Assembly: GCA_018224415.1 (NCBI GenBank)
Contig: JAGTUZ010000193.1
Location: 1-7,898 of the forward strand
Source of the DNA: Bacteroidota bacterium
Lineage (GTDB): Bacteria > Bacteroidota > Ignavibacteria > SZUA-365
DNA length: 7,898 nucleotides
Direction of reading: 5' to 3'
Translations under genes and position numbers: made by a program
In this document: positions 1 to 6,485 of the stretch, piece by piece
Position numbering within the stretch: the stretch's first letter is position 1
Layout of the letters: the number at the start of each line of letters is the position of its first letter
The notes under the pieces: model-generated
What the model was told of the DNA's origin: nothing
The model's database searches: none
What the model saw: only the letters and a program-made list of their open reading frames with translations

Positions 1-1303
1 CGATTTCGGCCGCTGACACGGAGAACTGCGCAAGGAAGGCCTCGTCCTCCGGCGCGAGCGCGATGGCTTCCGGAACGGTCGCATCGAAATTCTTCCCGGC
101 AAAATGCACGGTGCGATTGACGAAGTTGCCGAGAATGTCGGCGAGTTCGTTGTTATTCCGCGCCTGAAAATCCTTCCAGTAGAAATCGCTGTCCCGTGTC
201 TCCGGCATGTTCATTGCCAGTGTGTACCGCAGGGGATCCGCAGGGTAGCTGTCGAGGAACTCGTTGAGTTCGATCGACCATCCCATGCTCTTGCTGAATT
301 TTTTGCCTTCGAGATTGAGGAATTCGTTTGCCGGCACGTTCCCGGGAAGCACGTAGCCGCCCTTCTCCATCAGCATGGCGGGAAACATCAAGCAGTGAAA
401 GACGATATTGTCCTTGCCGATAAAGGGCACGTACCGCGTCGACGGGTCACACCAGTATTCCTTCCACTTGTCCGGAGCGCCCATGCGCGCTGCCCATTCC
501 TTGCTTGCGGACACATATCCGAGCACTGCCTCGAACCATACATAGATAACCTTGCCGTCTTCCTCCTCGCCCGGCACCTGGACGCCCCAGTCCATATCAC
601 GCGAGATCGGACGGTCTCCGAGACCCGCTTTCAGCCAGGAGCGCACCTGCTGCAGCACGTTTTCTTTCCAGACGCCCGCATGCTTCTCGATGTATTGCTC
701 GAGCTGCTGCTGGTACCTGCCGAGTGGGAAATGCCAATGCGACGCTTCCCGGATTTCGGGGTGCGCGTCGCTGAGCAGGCTCTTCGGATTGACGAGTTCG
801 GTCTGGTCGTAGTACTTGCTGCAGTTCTCGCATTGGTCGCCGTAGGCACGTTCGTACGCGCAGTGGGGACAGGTGCCGATCACGAAACGGTCGGGCAGGA
901 ACATGCGTGCTTCGGGATCGTAGAGCTGCTTCTCCTGACTGCGTGTGAGCACACCCTTGTCGCGAAATTCGGTGAACCATTCCCGGGCGGTTTCGTGATG
1001 CACGGGCAGTGAGGTGCGGCTGTAATTGTCGAAACTCATGCCGATGCGCTCGAACGCGCGCTTGTTGAGTCCGTGATAGCGATCGATGATCTCCTGGGGA
1101 CTGACCCCTTCCTTCCGTGCGGAGATGAGGATGCTGACGCCGTGTTCGTCCGATCCGCAGATGTACAGCACGTCACGACCTTTCAGTCTTTGAAAACGCA
1201 CGTACATGTCCGCCGGCAGATAGGCGCCGGCCAGATGTCCGAAATGAATGGCTCCGTTCGCGTACGGAAGTGCCGAGGTGACGAGAATGCGTTGATGTTC
1301 CAT
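1..1303 (-). CDS. metG: Methionyl-tRNA synthetase, N-terminal 434 residues (gene runs off left edge)
   Basis: Class I aminoacyl-tRNA synthetase that charges tRNA-Met with methionine in the cytoplasm. The reverse-strand reading is open from ATG at 1303 to the window edge. It shows the nucleotide-binding HIGH-type motif as HFGH at residues 20-23, and the catalytic KMSKS-type loop as KFSKS at 335-339. A zinc knuckle has two CxxC pairs (C145/C148 and C158/C161), which matches the zinc-bearing E. coli-type enzyme. The tryptophan-rich stretch around 253-270 (VWFEAVLGY) is also typical of the family. The anticodon-binding C-terminal part and the stop codon lie outside the window. I prefer ATG 1303 because the next residues lead straight into the conserved SALPYANG strand. 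An in-frame TTG at 1324 would add seven residues. No clear Shine-Dalgarno site precedes either start. The gene is divergent from the sigma-factor gene. Confidence 0.97.
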   Translation of the reverse strand, partial: MEHQRILVTSALPYANGAIHFGHLAGAYLPADMYVRFQRLKGRDVLYICGSDEHGVSILISARKEGVSPQEIIDRYHGLNKRAFERIGMSFDNYSRTSLPVHHETAREWFTEFRDKGVLTRSQEKQLYDPEARMFLPDRFVIGTCPHCAYERAYGDQCENCSKYYDQTELVNPKSLLSDAHPEIREASHWHFPLGRYQQQLEQYIEKHAGVWKENVLQQVRSWLKAGLGDRPISRDMDWGVQVPGEEEDGKVIYVWFEAVLGYVSASKEWAARMGAPDKWKEYWCDPSTRYVPFIGKDNIVFHCLMFPAMLMEKGGYVLPGNVPANEFLNLEGKKFSKSMGWSIELNEFLDSYPADPLRYTLAMNMPETRDSDFYWKDFQARNNNELADILGNFVNRTVHFAGKNFDATVPEAIALAPEDEAFLAQFSVSAAEI

Positions 1304-1367
1304 GAATGCGCCGATACAGGTCAAGATGGACGAAATACGGAAAGCGTGCCTTCCGGAGTAACAGAGA

Positions 1368-1396
1368 AGTATAGGCAATTCGTTCTGGAGGAGCAA
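1368..1396 (-). promoter_or_regulatory. Predicted sigma-70-type promoter for metG
   Basis: On the minus strand there is a -35 element TTGCTC (bases 1396-1391), a spacer of exactly 17 bases, and a -10 element TATACT (1373-1368). Both hexamers are close to the sigma-70 consensus. The expected transcription start is near 1361, giving a leader of about 58 bases before the metG ATG. This is a pattern match only. If the organism uses the Bacteroidota-type promoter (TTTG and TAnnTTTG), the match could be chance. Confidence 0.55.
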
Positions 1397-1416
1397 CATG
1401 GGTTGCTTCTCCACCG

Positions 1417-1452
1417 TTCCCGGGCGTGTCCCTTTGCTTCCCGGGTGCGTCC
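1417..1452. repeat. Two imperfect 15-base direct repeats at 21-base pitch, possible operator
   Basis: TTCCCGGGCGTGTCC (1417-1431) and TTCCCGGGTGCGTCC (1438-1452) agree at 13 of 15 positions. Their starts are 21 bases apart, close to two helical turns, so a regulator could contact both on one face. They lie about 56-91 bases upstream of the predicted metG transcription start and about 180 bases upstream of the sigma-gene ATG. Function as an operator is inferred only from spacing and position. Because CCCGGG is self-complementary, the pair could also form a weak 6-bp stem. Confidence 0.35.
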
Positions 1453-1556
1453 GATCGAAGCCGAATTTAAACCAGGACAGCGCGGGGGGTGTCCAAGCGC
1501 AGTATCGTGTCCGTCCACCGTCGCCACGACCCGATGATCCGGGGTGTCGCCTCCCG

Positions 1557-1569
1557 CACTGTCACAGTG
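1557..1569. repeat. Small palindrome CACTG-TCA-CAGTG upstream of the sigma gene
   Basis: A perfect 5-base inverted repeat with a 3-base centre, ending 61 bases before the sigma-gene ATG. The size and symmetry suit a dimeric regulator site or a weak RNA hairpin. A 10-base match in a 327-base spacer is only mildly surprising by chance. Confidence 0.25.
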
Positions 1570-1630
1570 TTGTCTCCGCGCCGCTGCAATGATCGGAAGA
1601 ATGCCATGTCGTGTGTACTTTCCCACAACT

Positions 1631-2179
1631 ATGAACAGTCCGCAAGACACCGACATACTCGAAGCCTGCAGACGGGGAGACCGCGCCGCTTTCAACCAGT
1701 TGGTGCGCCTGCACCAGGACCGCATCTTCCGGGTGGTACGCCGGATGATCCCGGATGCGGACGACGCGTGGGATGTCGCACAGGAGGTATTCATCCGCGC
1801 GTACGAGAAGGTGGCGGAATTCCGCGGCGACGCGCAGGTGTCGACCTGGTTGTATCGTATCGCGGTCAATCTTTCACTGAACCACATCCGTCGCTCCAGG
1901 CTGCGGCGATTTCTTCGCATCGACGATGGAGAGCACACGCTGCAGGACGATGGTCCATCGCCGTCAGCGAACATCGAACGAATGGAATTGCGGCAACTCG
2001 TCGAGCGAGCCATCGAGACGCTTCCGAAGAAACAGAAGGCCGTGTTCGTCCTTCGCTATCACGAAGAACTTCCTTATGAGAAGATCGCCGCCGTACTCGG
2101 CACCTCCGTCGGCGGATTGAAGGCCAATTATCACCATGCCGTCAGGAAAATCGAAGCCTATGTCAAGGAACATCTGTAG
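1631..2179 (+). CDS. ECF (extracytoplasmic function) RNA polymerase sigma factor, RpoE-like
   Basis: A 182-residue sigma-70-family protein that redirects RNA polymerase to a specific set of promoters. Region sigma-2 spans roughly residues 12-90. It includes the helix D47-F64 (motif DVAQEVFIRAYEK) and the STWLYRIAVN segment at 71-80, which bind core polymerase and the -10 element. Region sigma-4 spans about 125-177, with LPKKQKAVFVLRY leading into a helix-turn-helix (YEKIAAVLGTSVGGLKANYHHA) for the -35 element. There is no region 1 or 3, and the length is normal for the ECF group. I chose ATG 1631 because it places about ten residues before the first sigma-2 helix. In-frame ATG 1601, ATG 1589 and GTG 1544 would add a leader without family support. 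No clear Shine-Dalgarno site is visible. The 3' end overlaps the anti-sigma gene, so the pair is probably translated together. Confidence 0.93.
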   Translation: MNSPQDTDILEACRRGDRAAFNQLVRLHQDRIFRVVRRMIPDADDAWDVAQEVFIRAYEKVAEFRGDAQVSTWLYRIAVNLSLNHIRRSRLRRFLRIDDGEHTLQDDGPSPSANIERMELRQLVERAIETLPKKQKAVFVLRYHEELPYEKIAAVLGTSVGGLKANYHHAVRKIEAYVKEHL

Positions 2180-2861
2180 AATCTGCGATGACCGTCTGGC
2201 AGACTACGTCAACGGGAAACTCGATAACGAGGAGGTGCGGACCCTGCGCGTGCATCTGGAAGGGTCTCCTCCCTGTGCCGAACGAGAGCGCGTGCTTCGT
2301 ATGCTGTTCGCAGAAACGCTTCCCCGTTCTCCGTTCCCTGAGCGTCTCCCGGATGCAGGCAGTTTTCTCGCCGGTGTGAATGCGGGAATCGACCGTAAGC
2401 TCGGAGCGCGTGCCTGGTGGGTTCCGGCGTCCCTTCGCCCGTTCCGTCCTGCCCTTGCCGCCTCACTGATCGCGACCCTCATGATCGTCGCCGCAGGTGT
2501 CGCGTATTTGTCCCTGTCCGGACGCGAGACAACCAGAGGAGATCTGTTTTCCGGCCTCCTTACCGCAGAGGACGTGAGCGGTCTCGAACGTGGTGTCGAT
2601 GTCGCACCACTGCTTGGCGAGATCACTGTCAGCGGGCTCGATCCCGTCGTGGACACGCGCTTCGACGATCTCACCGTAAACGGCGGGCTCGCCGGACTCT
2701 CCGACGAAATGAATCTGACCTTGCTCGAGGATGTGCCGTACTCCGCGGTCGTATCCGCCAGCCTCGAGTACATCAGCCCCCTCGACGCCGCGGAAGCCCT
2801 GGACGAAGACGAACTGGAACAGATGATCGGGACCTTGAAAAACCACCAATTCACTCTCTAG
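2160..2861 (+). CDS. Membrane anti-sigma factor with variant zinc-finger (zf-HC2-like) N-terminus
   Basis: A 233-residue protein, probably the partner that holds the upstream sigma factor inactive at the membrane. The N-terminal cytoplasmic part resembles the ZAS/zf-HC2 fold: C6 and C9, then a LADYVNGKLD helix, then H32. The usual Hx3Cx2C signature reads HLEGSPPC, so the first cysteine is serine (S36) and only C39 remains. A single hydrophobic span lies at about 99-119, following a basic segment (RPFRP), which predicts an inside N-terminus and a periplasmic C-terminal domain of about 110 acidic residues of no family I recognise. ATG 2160 overlaps the sigma gene by 20 bases. It is preferred because the zinc region follows at once; in-frame ATG 2136 would add eight residues and is possible. 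Role is inferred from position, topology and the residual zinc motif. Confidence 0.8.
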   Translation: MSRNICRICDDRLADYVNGKLDNEEVRTLRVHLEGSPPCAERERVLRMLFAETLPRSPFPERLPDAGSFLAGVNAGIDRKLGARAWWVPASLRPFRPALAASLIATLMIVAAGVAYLSLSGRETTRGDLFSGLLTAEDVSGLERGVDVAPLLGEITVSGLDPVVDTRFDDLTVNGGLAGLSDEMNLTLLEDVPYSAVVSASLEYISPLDAAEALDEDELEQMIGTLKNHQFTL

Positions 2862-2871
2862 TGAGAATACC

Positions 2872-3351
2872 ATGAAACGCATTGCACTCCTTCTTATTAT
2901 CGCCTTGTCCATCACAATGATCACTGTATCGGCTTCGGCGCAGGACGGCCCCCCCATCCCGGAAGGCAAACACCGCGAACGGCTTGAGCAGCTGCGCCGC
3001 ATTAAAATGATCGAGGCGCTCGATCTCGATGAGGAACAGGCCGTACGCCTCACCGTACGTGAAAAGGATTTCCGCGAAAAGGAACGCGGACTCCTGGAGC
3101 AACGAAAGCAAGTGCTGCAGGATCTGCAGTCCCTCGTCGAGAAGGGTGCGGACGATAACGCCCTGCGCGCCCAGCTCGGAACGCTTGTCGAGATCGGGAC
3201 CCACATCGTGCGCGAGAAACACACCTACATTTTATCCCTGAACGATTTCCTCAGTATGGAACAGATTGCGAAAATGGTTCTCTTCGAGCAGAAATTCACT
3301 CAGGAGGTACGCCGGCTGCTGGAGAAGTCGAGACACGGCTCAAGGCGATGA
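2872..3351 (+). CDS. Exported Spy/CpxP-like periplasmic protein
   Basis: A 159-residue protein with a clear signal peptide: a KR start, a hydrophobic core to about residue 19, and a likely cut after ASA at 21-23. The mature part is almost entirely charged, amphipathic helix. It has two segments resembling the LTxxQ repeats of the Spy/CpxP family: LDLDEEQ at 50-56 and LSMEQIAKMVLFEQKF at 127-142. Known members are periplasmic chaperones or metal/stress sensors that feed back on envelope-stress regulators. Only 10 bases separate it from the anti-sigma gene, so it is probably the third gene of the same operon and either a target or a modulator of the sigma/anti-sigma pair. Family assignment rests on the helix pattern and motif resemblance, not on catalytic residues. 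The start codon is set by the signal peptide. Confidence 0.75.
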   Translation: MKRIALLLIIALSITMITVSASAQDGPPIPEGKHRERLEQLRRIKMIEALDLDEEQAVRLTVREKDFREKERGLLEQRKQVLQDLQSLVEKGADDNALRAQLGTLVEIGTHIVREKHTYILSLNDFLSMEQIAKMVLFEQKFTQEVRRLLEKSRHGSRR

Positions 3352-3383
3352 CACCCATGGTGAAAACAACGATTCGGACGACG

Positions 3384-3407
3384 ACGGCTCCCCAGGGGAG
3401 CCGTTTT
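3384..3407 (+). terminator. Intrinsic (Rho-independent) terminator after the Spy-like gene
   Basis: The arms ACGGCTCCCC (3384-3393) and GGGGAGCCGT (3395-3404) are perfect complements. A realistic structure is an 8-bp GC-rich stem with a CCAGG loop, followed by TTTT at 3404-3407. The stem begins 33 bases after the Spy-like stop codon. There is no T-run on the opposite strand, so it acts in the plus direction. Confidence 0.85.
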
Positions 3408-3446
3408 CGTATAGGAAAAAACGGCGCAAAAGCGTAGTTTTTGAGA

Positions 3447-5654
3447 ATGAAACAGATCGCGCAACATATCAAAACCGGTGCCATGAAAGTGGCCGATGTC
3501 CCAGCTCCCGCCATCGGTCGCGGCATGGTACTTGTCAAGAATTATTTCTCGGTCATCAGTGCCGGGACGGAAAAGACCTCGGTGGATTCCCGAAAATCTT
3601 CCCTGCTCCAACGCGCGAAAAGCCAGCCGGACGAGGTGCGGAAAGTCATCGACGAGGTCAGGAAAAACGGACTCGCGCGCACCTACAAGCGCATCATGGG
3701 GAAACTGGATTCCCATGCCGGACTCGGCTACAGCACCGCCGGCGTTGTCATCGCGGTTGAAGAAAGCGTGCAGGACATCGAAATCGGTGATCGCGTCGCC
3801 TGTGCCGGCGCCGAATACGCTTCCCACAGCGACATCATCGCGGTACCACGCAACCTCATCACCCGCATTCCCCAGGGCGTGTCGATGGAAGCGGCCGCCT
3901 ACACCACCATCGCCGCCATCGCCCTGCAGGGCGTGCGCCAGACCGCGCCGCTGTTAGGAGAAACAGTTGTTGTCATCGGCCTCGGCCTGCTCGGGCAGTT
4001 CACCGTGCAGTTTCTCAAGGCGAACGGCTGCAAGGTCGTGGGAGTGGATCTCGACCCTCTGGCCGTGACCATGGCCTTGCGTTCCGGAGCGGATGTAGCA
4101 CTGCACAGAAGCAATGATCCCGTTCAGAGTATCGTGCAGTCAGTCAGCGGAGGACACGGCGCCGACGCCGTGATCATCACCGCCGGCACATCGAGCAACG
4201 ATCCGATCGAGCTTGCGGGACAGATCACGCGCGAACGCGGCCGCGTCGTCGTGGTGGGAGCCGCTACGATGAACATTCCGCGCGGTCCCTACTACATGAA
4301 GGAAATCGAGGTCCGGATATCCCGTTCCTACGGCCCCGGCCGCTACGACAAGGATTACGAAGAAGAAGGGTTGGACTATCCGATCGGCTATGTGCGTTGG
4401 ACTGAAAACCGGAACATGCAGGCCTACCTCCAGCTCCTCGCTCAAGGCCGGATGAACACCGATATTCTCACCACGCATCGTTTCCACGTCGACCGGGCGC
4501 TCGACGCATACAACCTGATCGAGGGAGACAAATCGGAACCCTATGTCGGCATCGTGCTCGCGTATGACGACCTCGACGAGCAGGAACTCCGCAGCATGGC
4601 CCGGGCGGCAGCGATCCCTCCTGCGCCGGTGATCTCGCCCAATCGCAGCTCCCTTACGATCGGCTTCATTGGAGCCGGCAGTTTTGCTTCGGGATTCCTC
4701 CTTCCGCACCTGAAGGCCATGGGCGACGTGACACTCGACACGGTCTGCAATCGTAGCGGCCTGACCGGATCCGACATGCGCAACAAGTTTGGCTTCCGAC
4801 GCTCGACCACGAGTCCCAAGGACGTGCTGGAGGACGAACAGATCGGAACAGTGTTCATCGCCACGCGGCACGGGCAGCACGCACCCTTCACGTACGAGGC
4901 CCTGCGTAATGGCAAACATGTGTTTGTCGAGAAACCGCTGGCCCTGAACGAGCAGGAACTGCTCCCCATCGAAGCACTCTTCACGACGCATCCCGAATTC
5001 CAGGGAAAGGTCCAGCTGATGGTCGGCTATAACCGCCGATTCTCTCCGTTTGTGCGGGAGATGCGCGGCTTCTTCGAAGCGCAGCGGGAACCGTCGGTTG
5101 TGCACTACTTCGTCAACGCGGGTTTCCTGCCGAAGGATCACTGGACACAGCATCCGACCGACGGTGGTGGACGCATCGTTGGCGAGGTCTGCCATTTCAT
5201 CGATACGATCCAGTATCTGACCGGCGCACTGCCTGTGCGACTGAGCGCCGAATGCATCAACACCGACAACGAAGCGGTGACCCCCTTTGACAATATCAAC
5301 ATCACGATGCGCATGGACGACGGGTCCGTCGGCATCATCACCTATGTCTCCAACGGCGACGCGTCGATCCCGAAGGAACGCATCGTCATGTCCTGTGGCA
5401 ACGCTACCGCGGTGATGGACAACTTCAGCACACTGACGCTTGCCCGCGCCGGCAAGCAAACAAAGAAAAAAGGTGCTGGCGACAAGGGGCATCAGCACGA
5501 GGTCATCGCCTTCATGAACGCCATCCGGAAAAAGACGACTCCGGTGATTTCCCTGGAAAGCCTCATGGCCACCACCCGGGCGACCTACGCGGTGCTGGAA
5601 GCGCTGACCAATCATTCCGTCGTGTCGATGCCGGTGAAGGACCAACGCGGATGA
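3447..5654 (+). CDS. Two-domain oxidoreductase: MDR-type dehydrogenase fused to Gfo/Idh/MocA family
   Basis: A 735-residue cytoplasmic enzyme with two NAD(P)-dependent halves. Residues 1 to about 375 are a medium-chain dehydrogenase: a GroES-like part with the SAGTE motif at 38-42, then a Rossmann fold with GLGLLG at 178-183. The usual catalytic zinc cysteine near the start and the structural zinc lobe are not apparent. Residues about 400-735 are Gfo/Idh/MocA-like: GAGSFA at 409-414, the EKP motif at 495-497, and a GGxxxxxxxHxxD segment with H583 and D586 in the usual catalytic region. Such fusions are known from surface-polysaccharide clusters, but the substrate is not established and I cannot predict it. 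I chose ATG 3447 over TTG 3441 because MKQIAQHIKTG is a typical family start. The stop overlaps the uppP start by four bases (ATGA), suggesting translational coupling. Confidence 0.88.
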   Translation: MKQIAQHIKTGAMKVADVPAPAIGRGMVLVKNYFSVISAGTEKTSVDSRKSSLLQRAKSQPDEVRKVIDEVRKNGLARTYKRIMGKLDSHAGLGYSTAGVVIAVEESVQDIEIGDRVACAGAEYASHSDIIAVPRNLITRIPQGVSMEAAAYTTIAAIALQGVRQTAPLLGETVVVIGLGLLGQFTVQFLKANGCKVVGVDLDPLAVTMALRSGADVALHRSNDPVQSIVQSVSGGHGADAVIITAGTSSNDPIELAGQITRERGRVVVVGAATMNIPRGPYYMKEIEVRISRSYGPGRYDKDYEEEGLDYPIGYVRWTENRNMQAYLQLLAQGRMNTDILTTHRFHVDRALDAYNLIEGDKSEPYVGIVLAYDDLDEQELRSMARAAAIPPAPVISPNRSSLTIGFIGAGSFASGFLLPHLKAMGDVTLDTVCNRSGLTGSDMRNKFGFRRSTTSPKDVLEDEQIGTVFIATRHGQHAPFTYEALRNGKHVFVEKPLALNEQELLPIEALFTTHPEFQGKVQLMVGYNRRFSPFVREMRGFFEAQREPSVVHYFVNAGFLPKDHWTQHPTDGGGRIVGEVCHFIDTIQYLTGALPVRLSAECINTDNEAVTPFDNINITMRMDDGSVGIITYVSNGDASIPKERIVMSCGNATAVMDNFSTLTLARAGKQTKKKGAGDKGHQHEVIAFMNAIRKKTTPVISLESLMATTRATYAVLEALTNHSVVSMPVKDQRG

Positions 5655-6472
5655 GTCTTCTCGAGGCTGTGGTTCTTGGCATCGTGCAGGGACTGACCGA
5701 ATTCATACCCATAAGCAGCACGGCGCATCTGCGCATCGTGCCGGCATTCTTCGGATGGGAGGATCCCGGTGCGGCCTTCACGGCCGTCACGCAGATCGGC
5801 ACGCTCATCGCCGTGCTCGTGTTCTTTCGCCGTGACATCGCCACACTGTCAGCCGCCTTTGTCCGTTCCGTGCTCGCGATGCAACCGTTCCAGAGCAGCG
5901 ACTCGCGCATGGCGTGGTGGATTCTGTTCGGCACGATCCCGATTGGCGTGTTCGGTCTGCTGTTCAAGGAGCTGATCGAAACCGATTTCCGGTCCCTGTA
6001 TGTCATCGCTTTTTCGCTGATCGGCCTCGCCCTGCTGCTGCTGGCCGCTGAGCGCCTCGGCAAGCGAAGCCGGTCCATGGACGGCATGCGCTTTTCCGAC
6101 ACCCAGCTGATCGGTCTTGCGCAGGCGCTTGCCCTGATCCCGGGAGCCTCGCGCTCCGGCACCACGATCACAGCCGGATTGCTGCTCAATCTCCGCCGCG
6201 AGGATGCAGCGCGCTTCTCCTTTCTGCTCAGCATTCCGGCGATCGGCCTCAGCGGTCTGTACCAGCTCTATGAGTTGCGCAATTCGCTTGTCGGGGAGAT
6301 CGGCATTGCCCTGCTCATCGCCGTCGTGGTGTCTGGCATCATCGGATATCTGTCCATCGCGTTTCTGCTGCGCTACCTGCGAAACCACAGCACGGGGCTG
6401 TTCATCGGGTACCGCATCATCCTCGGTATCGTGATTCTCGTTATGATTTCAATGCAACATGTACAACCATGA
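5651..6472 (+). CDS. uppP: Undecaprenyl-diphosphatase (UppP/BacA family)
   Basis: A 273-residue integral membrane phosphatase that converts undecaprenyl diphosphate to undecaprenyl phosphate, recycling the lipid carrier for peptidoglycan and other surface glycans. The length matches the family. The (E/Q)xxxE motif reads QGLTE at 13-17, with Gln in the first position, followed by PISSTAH at 20-26 supplying the conserved Ser and His. The second active-site motif is PGASRSG at 164-170 with R168. Several hydrophobic spans (about 42-59, 88-107, 115-133, 152-165, 188-206, 217-240, 250-268) agree with a multi-pass protein. A good Shine-Dalgarno AAGGA (5637-5641) lies nine bases before the ATG, inside the end of the preceding gene. 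Members of this family can raise bacitracin tolerance by increasing carrier supply; nothing here shows that role specifically. Confidence 0.96.
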   Translation: MSLLEAVVLGIVQGLTEFIPISSTAHLRIVPAFFGWEDPGAAFTAVTQIGTLIAVLVFFRRDIATLSAAFVRSVLAMQPFQSSDSRMAWWILFGTIPIGVFGLLFKELIETDFRSLYVIAFSLIGLALLLLAAERLGKRSRSMDGMRFSDTQLIGLAQALALIPGASRSGTTITAGLLLNLRREDAARFSFLLSIPAIGLSGLYQLYELRNSLVGEIGIALLIAVVVSGIIGYLSIAFLLRYLRNHSTGLFIGYRIILGIVILVMISMQHVQP

Positions 6473-6473
6473 A

Positions 6474-6480
6474 AAGGAAA
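6474..6480 (+). promoter_or_regulatory. Ribosome binding site that fixes the cyclophilin start
   Basis: AAGGAAA lies five bases before ATG 6486. This supports that start over the in-frame ATG at 6459, which sits inside the uppP reading frame and would put a polar nine-residue leader ahead of the signal peptide. Confidence 0.7.
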
Positions 6481-6485
6481 ACAAT

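Larger units (their letters stand above)
1304..1630. other. Divergent intergenic spacer between metG and the ECF sigma gene
   Basis: This 327-base stretch has no convincing gene. Open frames across it have no family resemblance, and most are extensions of shadow frames. It holds the predicted metG promoter, two imperfect direct repeats (1417-1431 and 1438-1452) and a 13-base palindrome (1557-1569). The sigma-gene promoter must lie here or further left, but I could not find a -35/-10 pair with acceptable spacing, so it may be recognised by an alternative sigma factor, possibly the encoded one. Confidence 0.6.

Noticed and set aside
104..1012. 302-codon plus-strand open frame opposite metG
   Set aside because: It is antisense to clear MetRS sequence with catalytic motifs. 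Its translation is low in family features, as expected for a GC-rich mirror frame.
1304..1367. Possible riboswitch or T-box in the metG leader (hairpin CGGAA/TTCCG at 1338-1355)
   Set aside because: The predicted leader is only about 58 bases and the stem is 5 bp. There is no T-box sequence or terminator/antiterminator pair.
1544..1630. Longer sigma-factor start at GTG 1544, ATG 1589 or ATG 1601
   Set aside because: The added residues do not resemble ECF sigma N-termini, and no ribosome site at proper spacing supports them.
1489..2079. 196-codon plus-strand frame overlapping the sigma gene start
   Set aside because: It is Arg/Ser/Pro-rich with no motif, while the overlapping frame encodes clear sigma-2 and sigma-4 regions.
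2463..3224. 253-codon minus-strand open frame across the anti-sigma and Spy-like genes
   Set aside because: It spans two genes with better support (transmembrane span, signal peptide). Its Ser/Arg-rich translation is typical of an antisense shadow.
3408..3446. TATAGG at 3410-3415 or TAGTTTTTG at 3435-3443 as a promoter for the oxidoreductase
   Set aside because: The first would need a -35 inside the terminator stem with a poor match. The second would start transcription at or past the ATG, and its upstream element has wrong spacing.
4140..5645. 501-codon minus-strand open frame opposite the fusion oxidoreductase
   Set aside because: The plus strand carries the GxGxxA, EKP and GG...HxxD motifs. 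The mirror protein is His/Arg/Val-rich without domains, which is a codon-bias shadow.
6459..6485. Upstream ATG 6459 as the cyclophilin start
   Set aside because: It would put a polar leader before the signal peptide and overlap uppP. ATG 6486 has a well-placed AAGGAAA.
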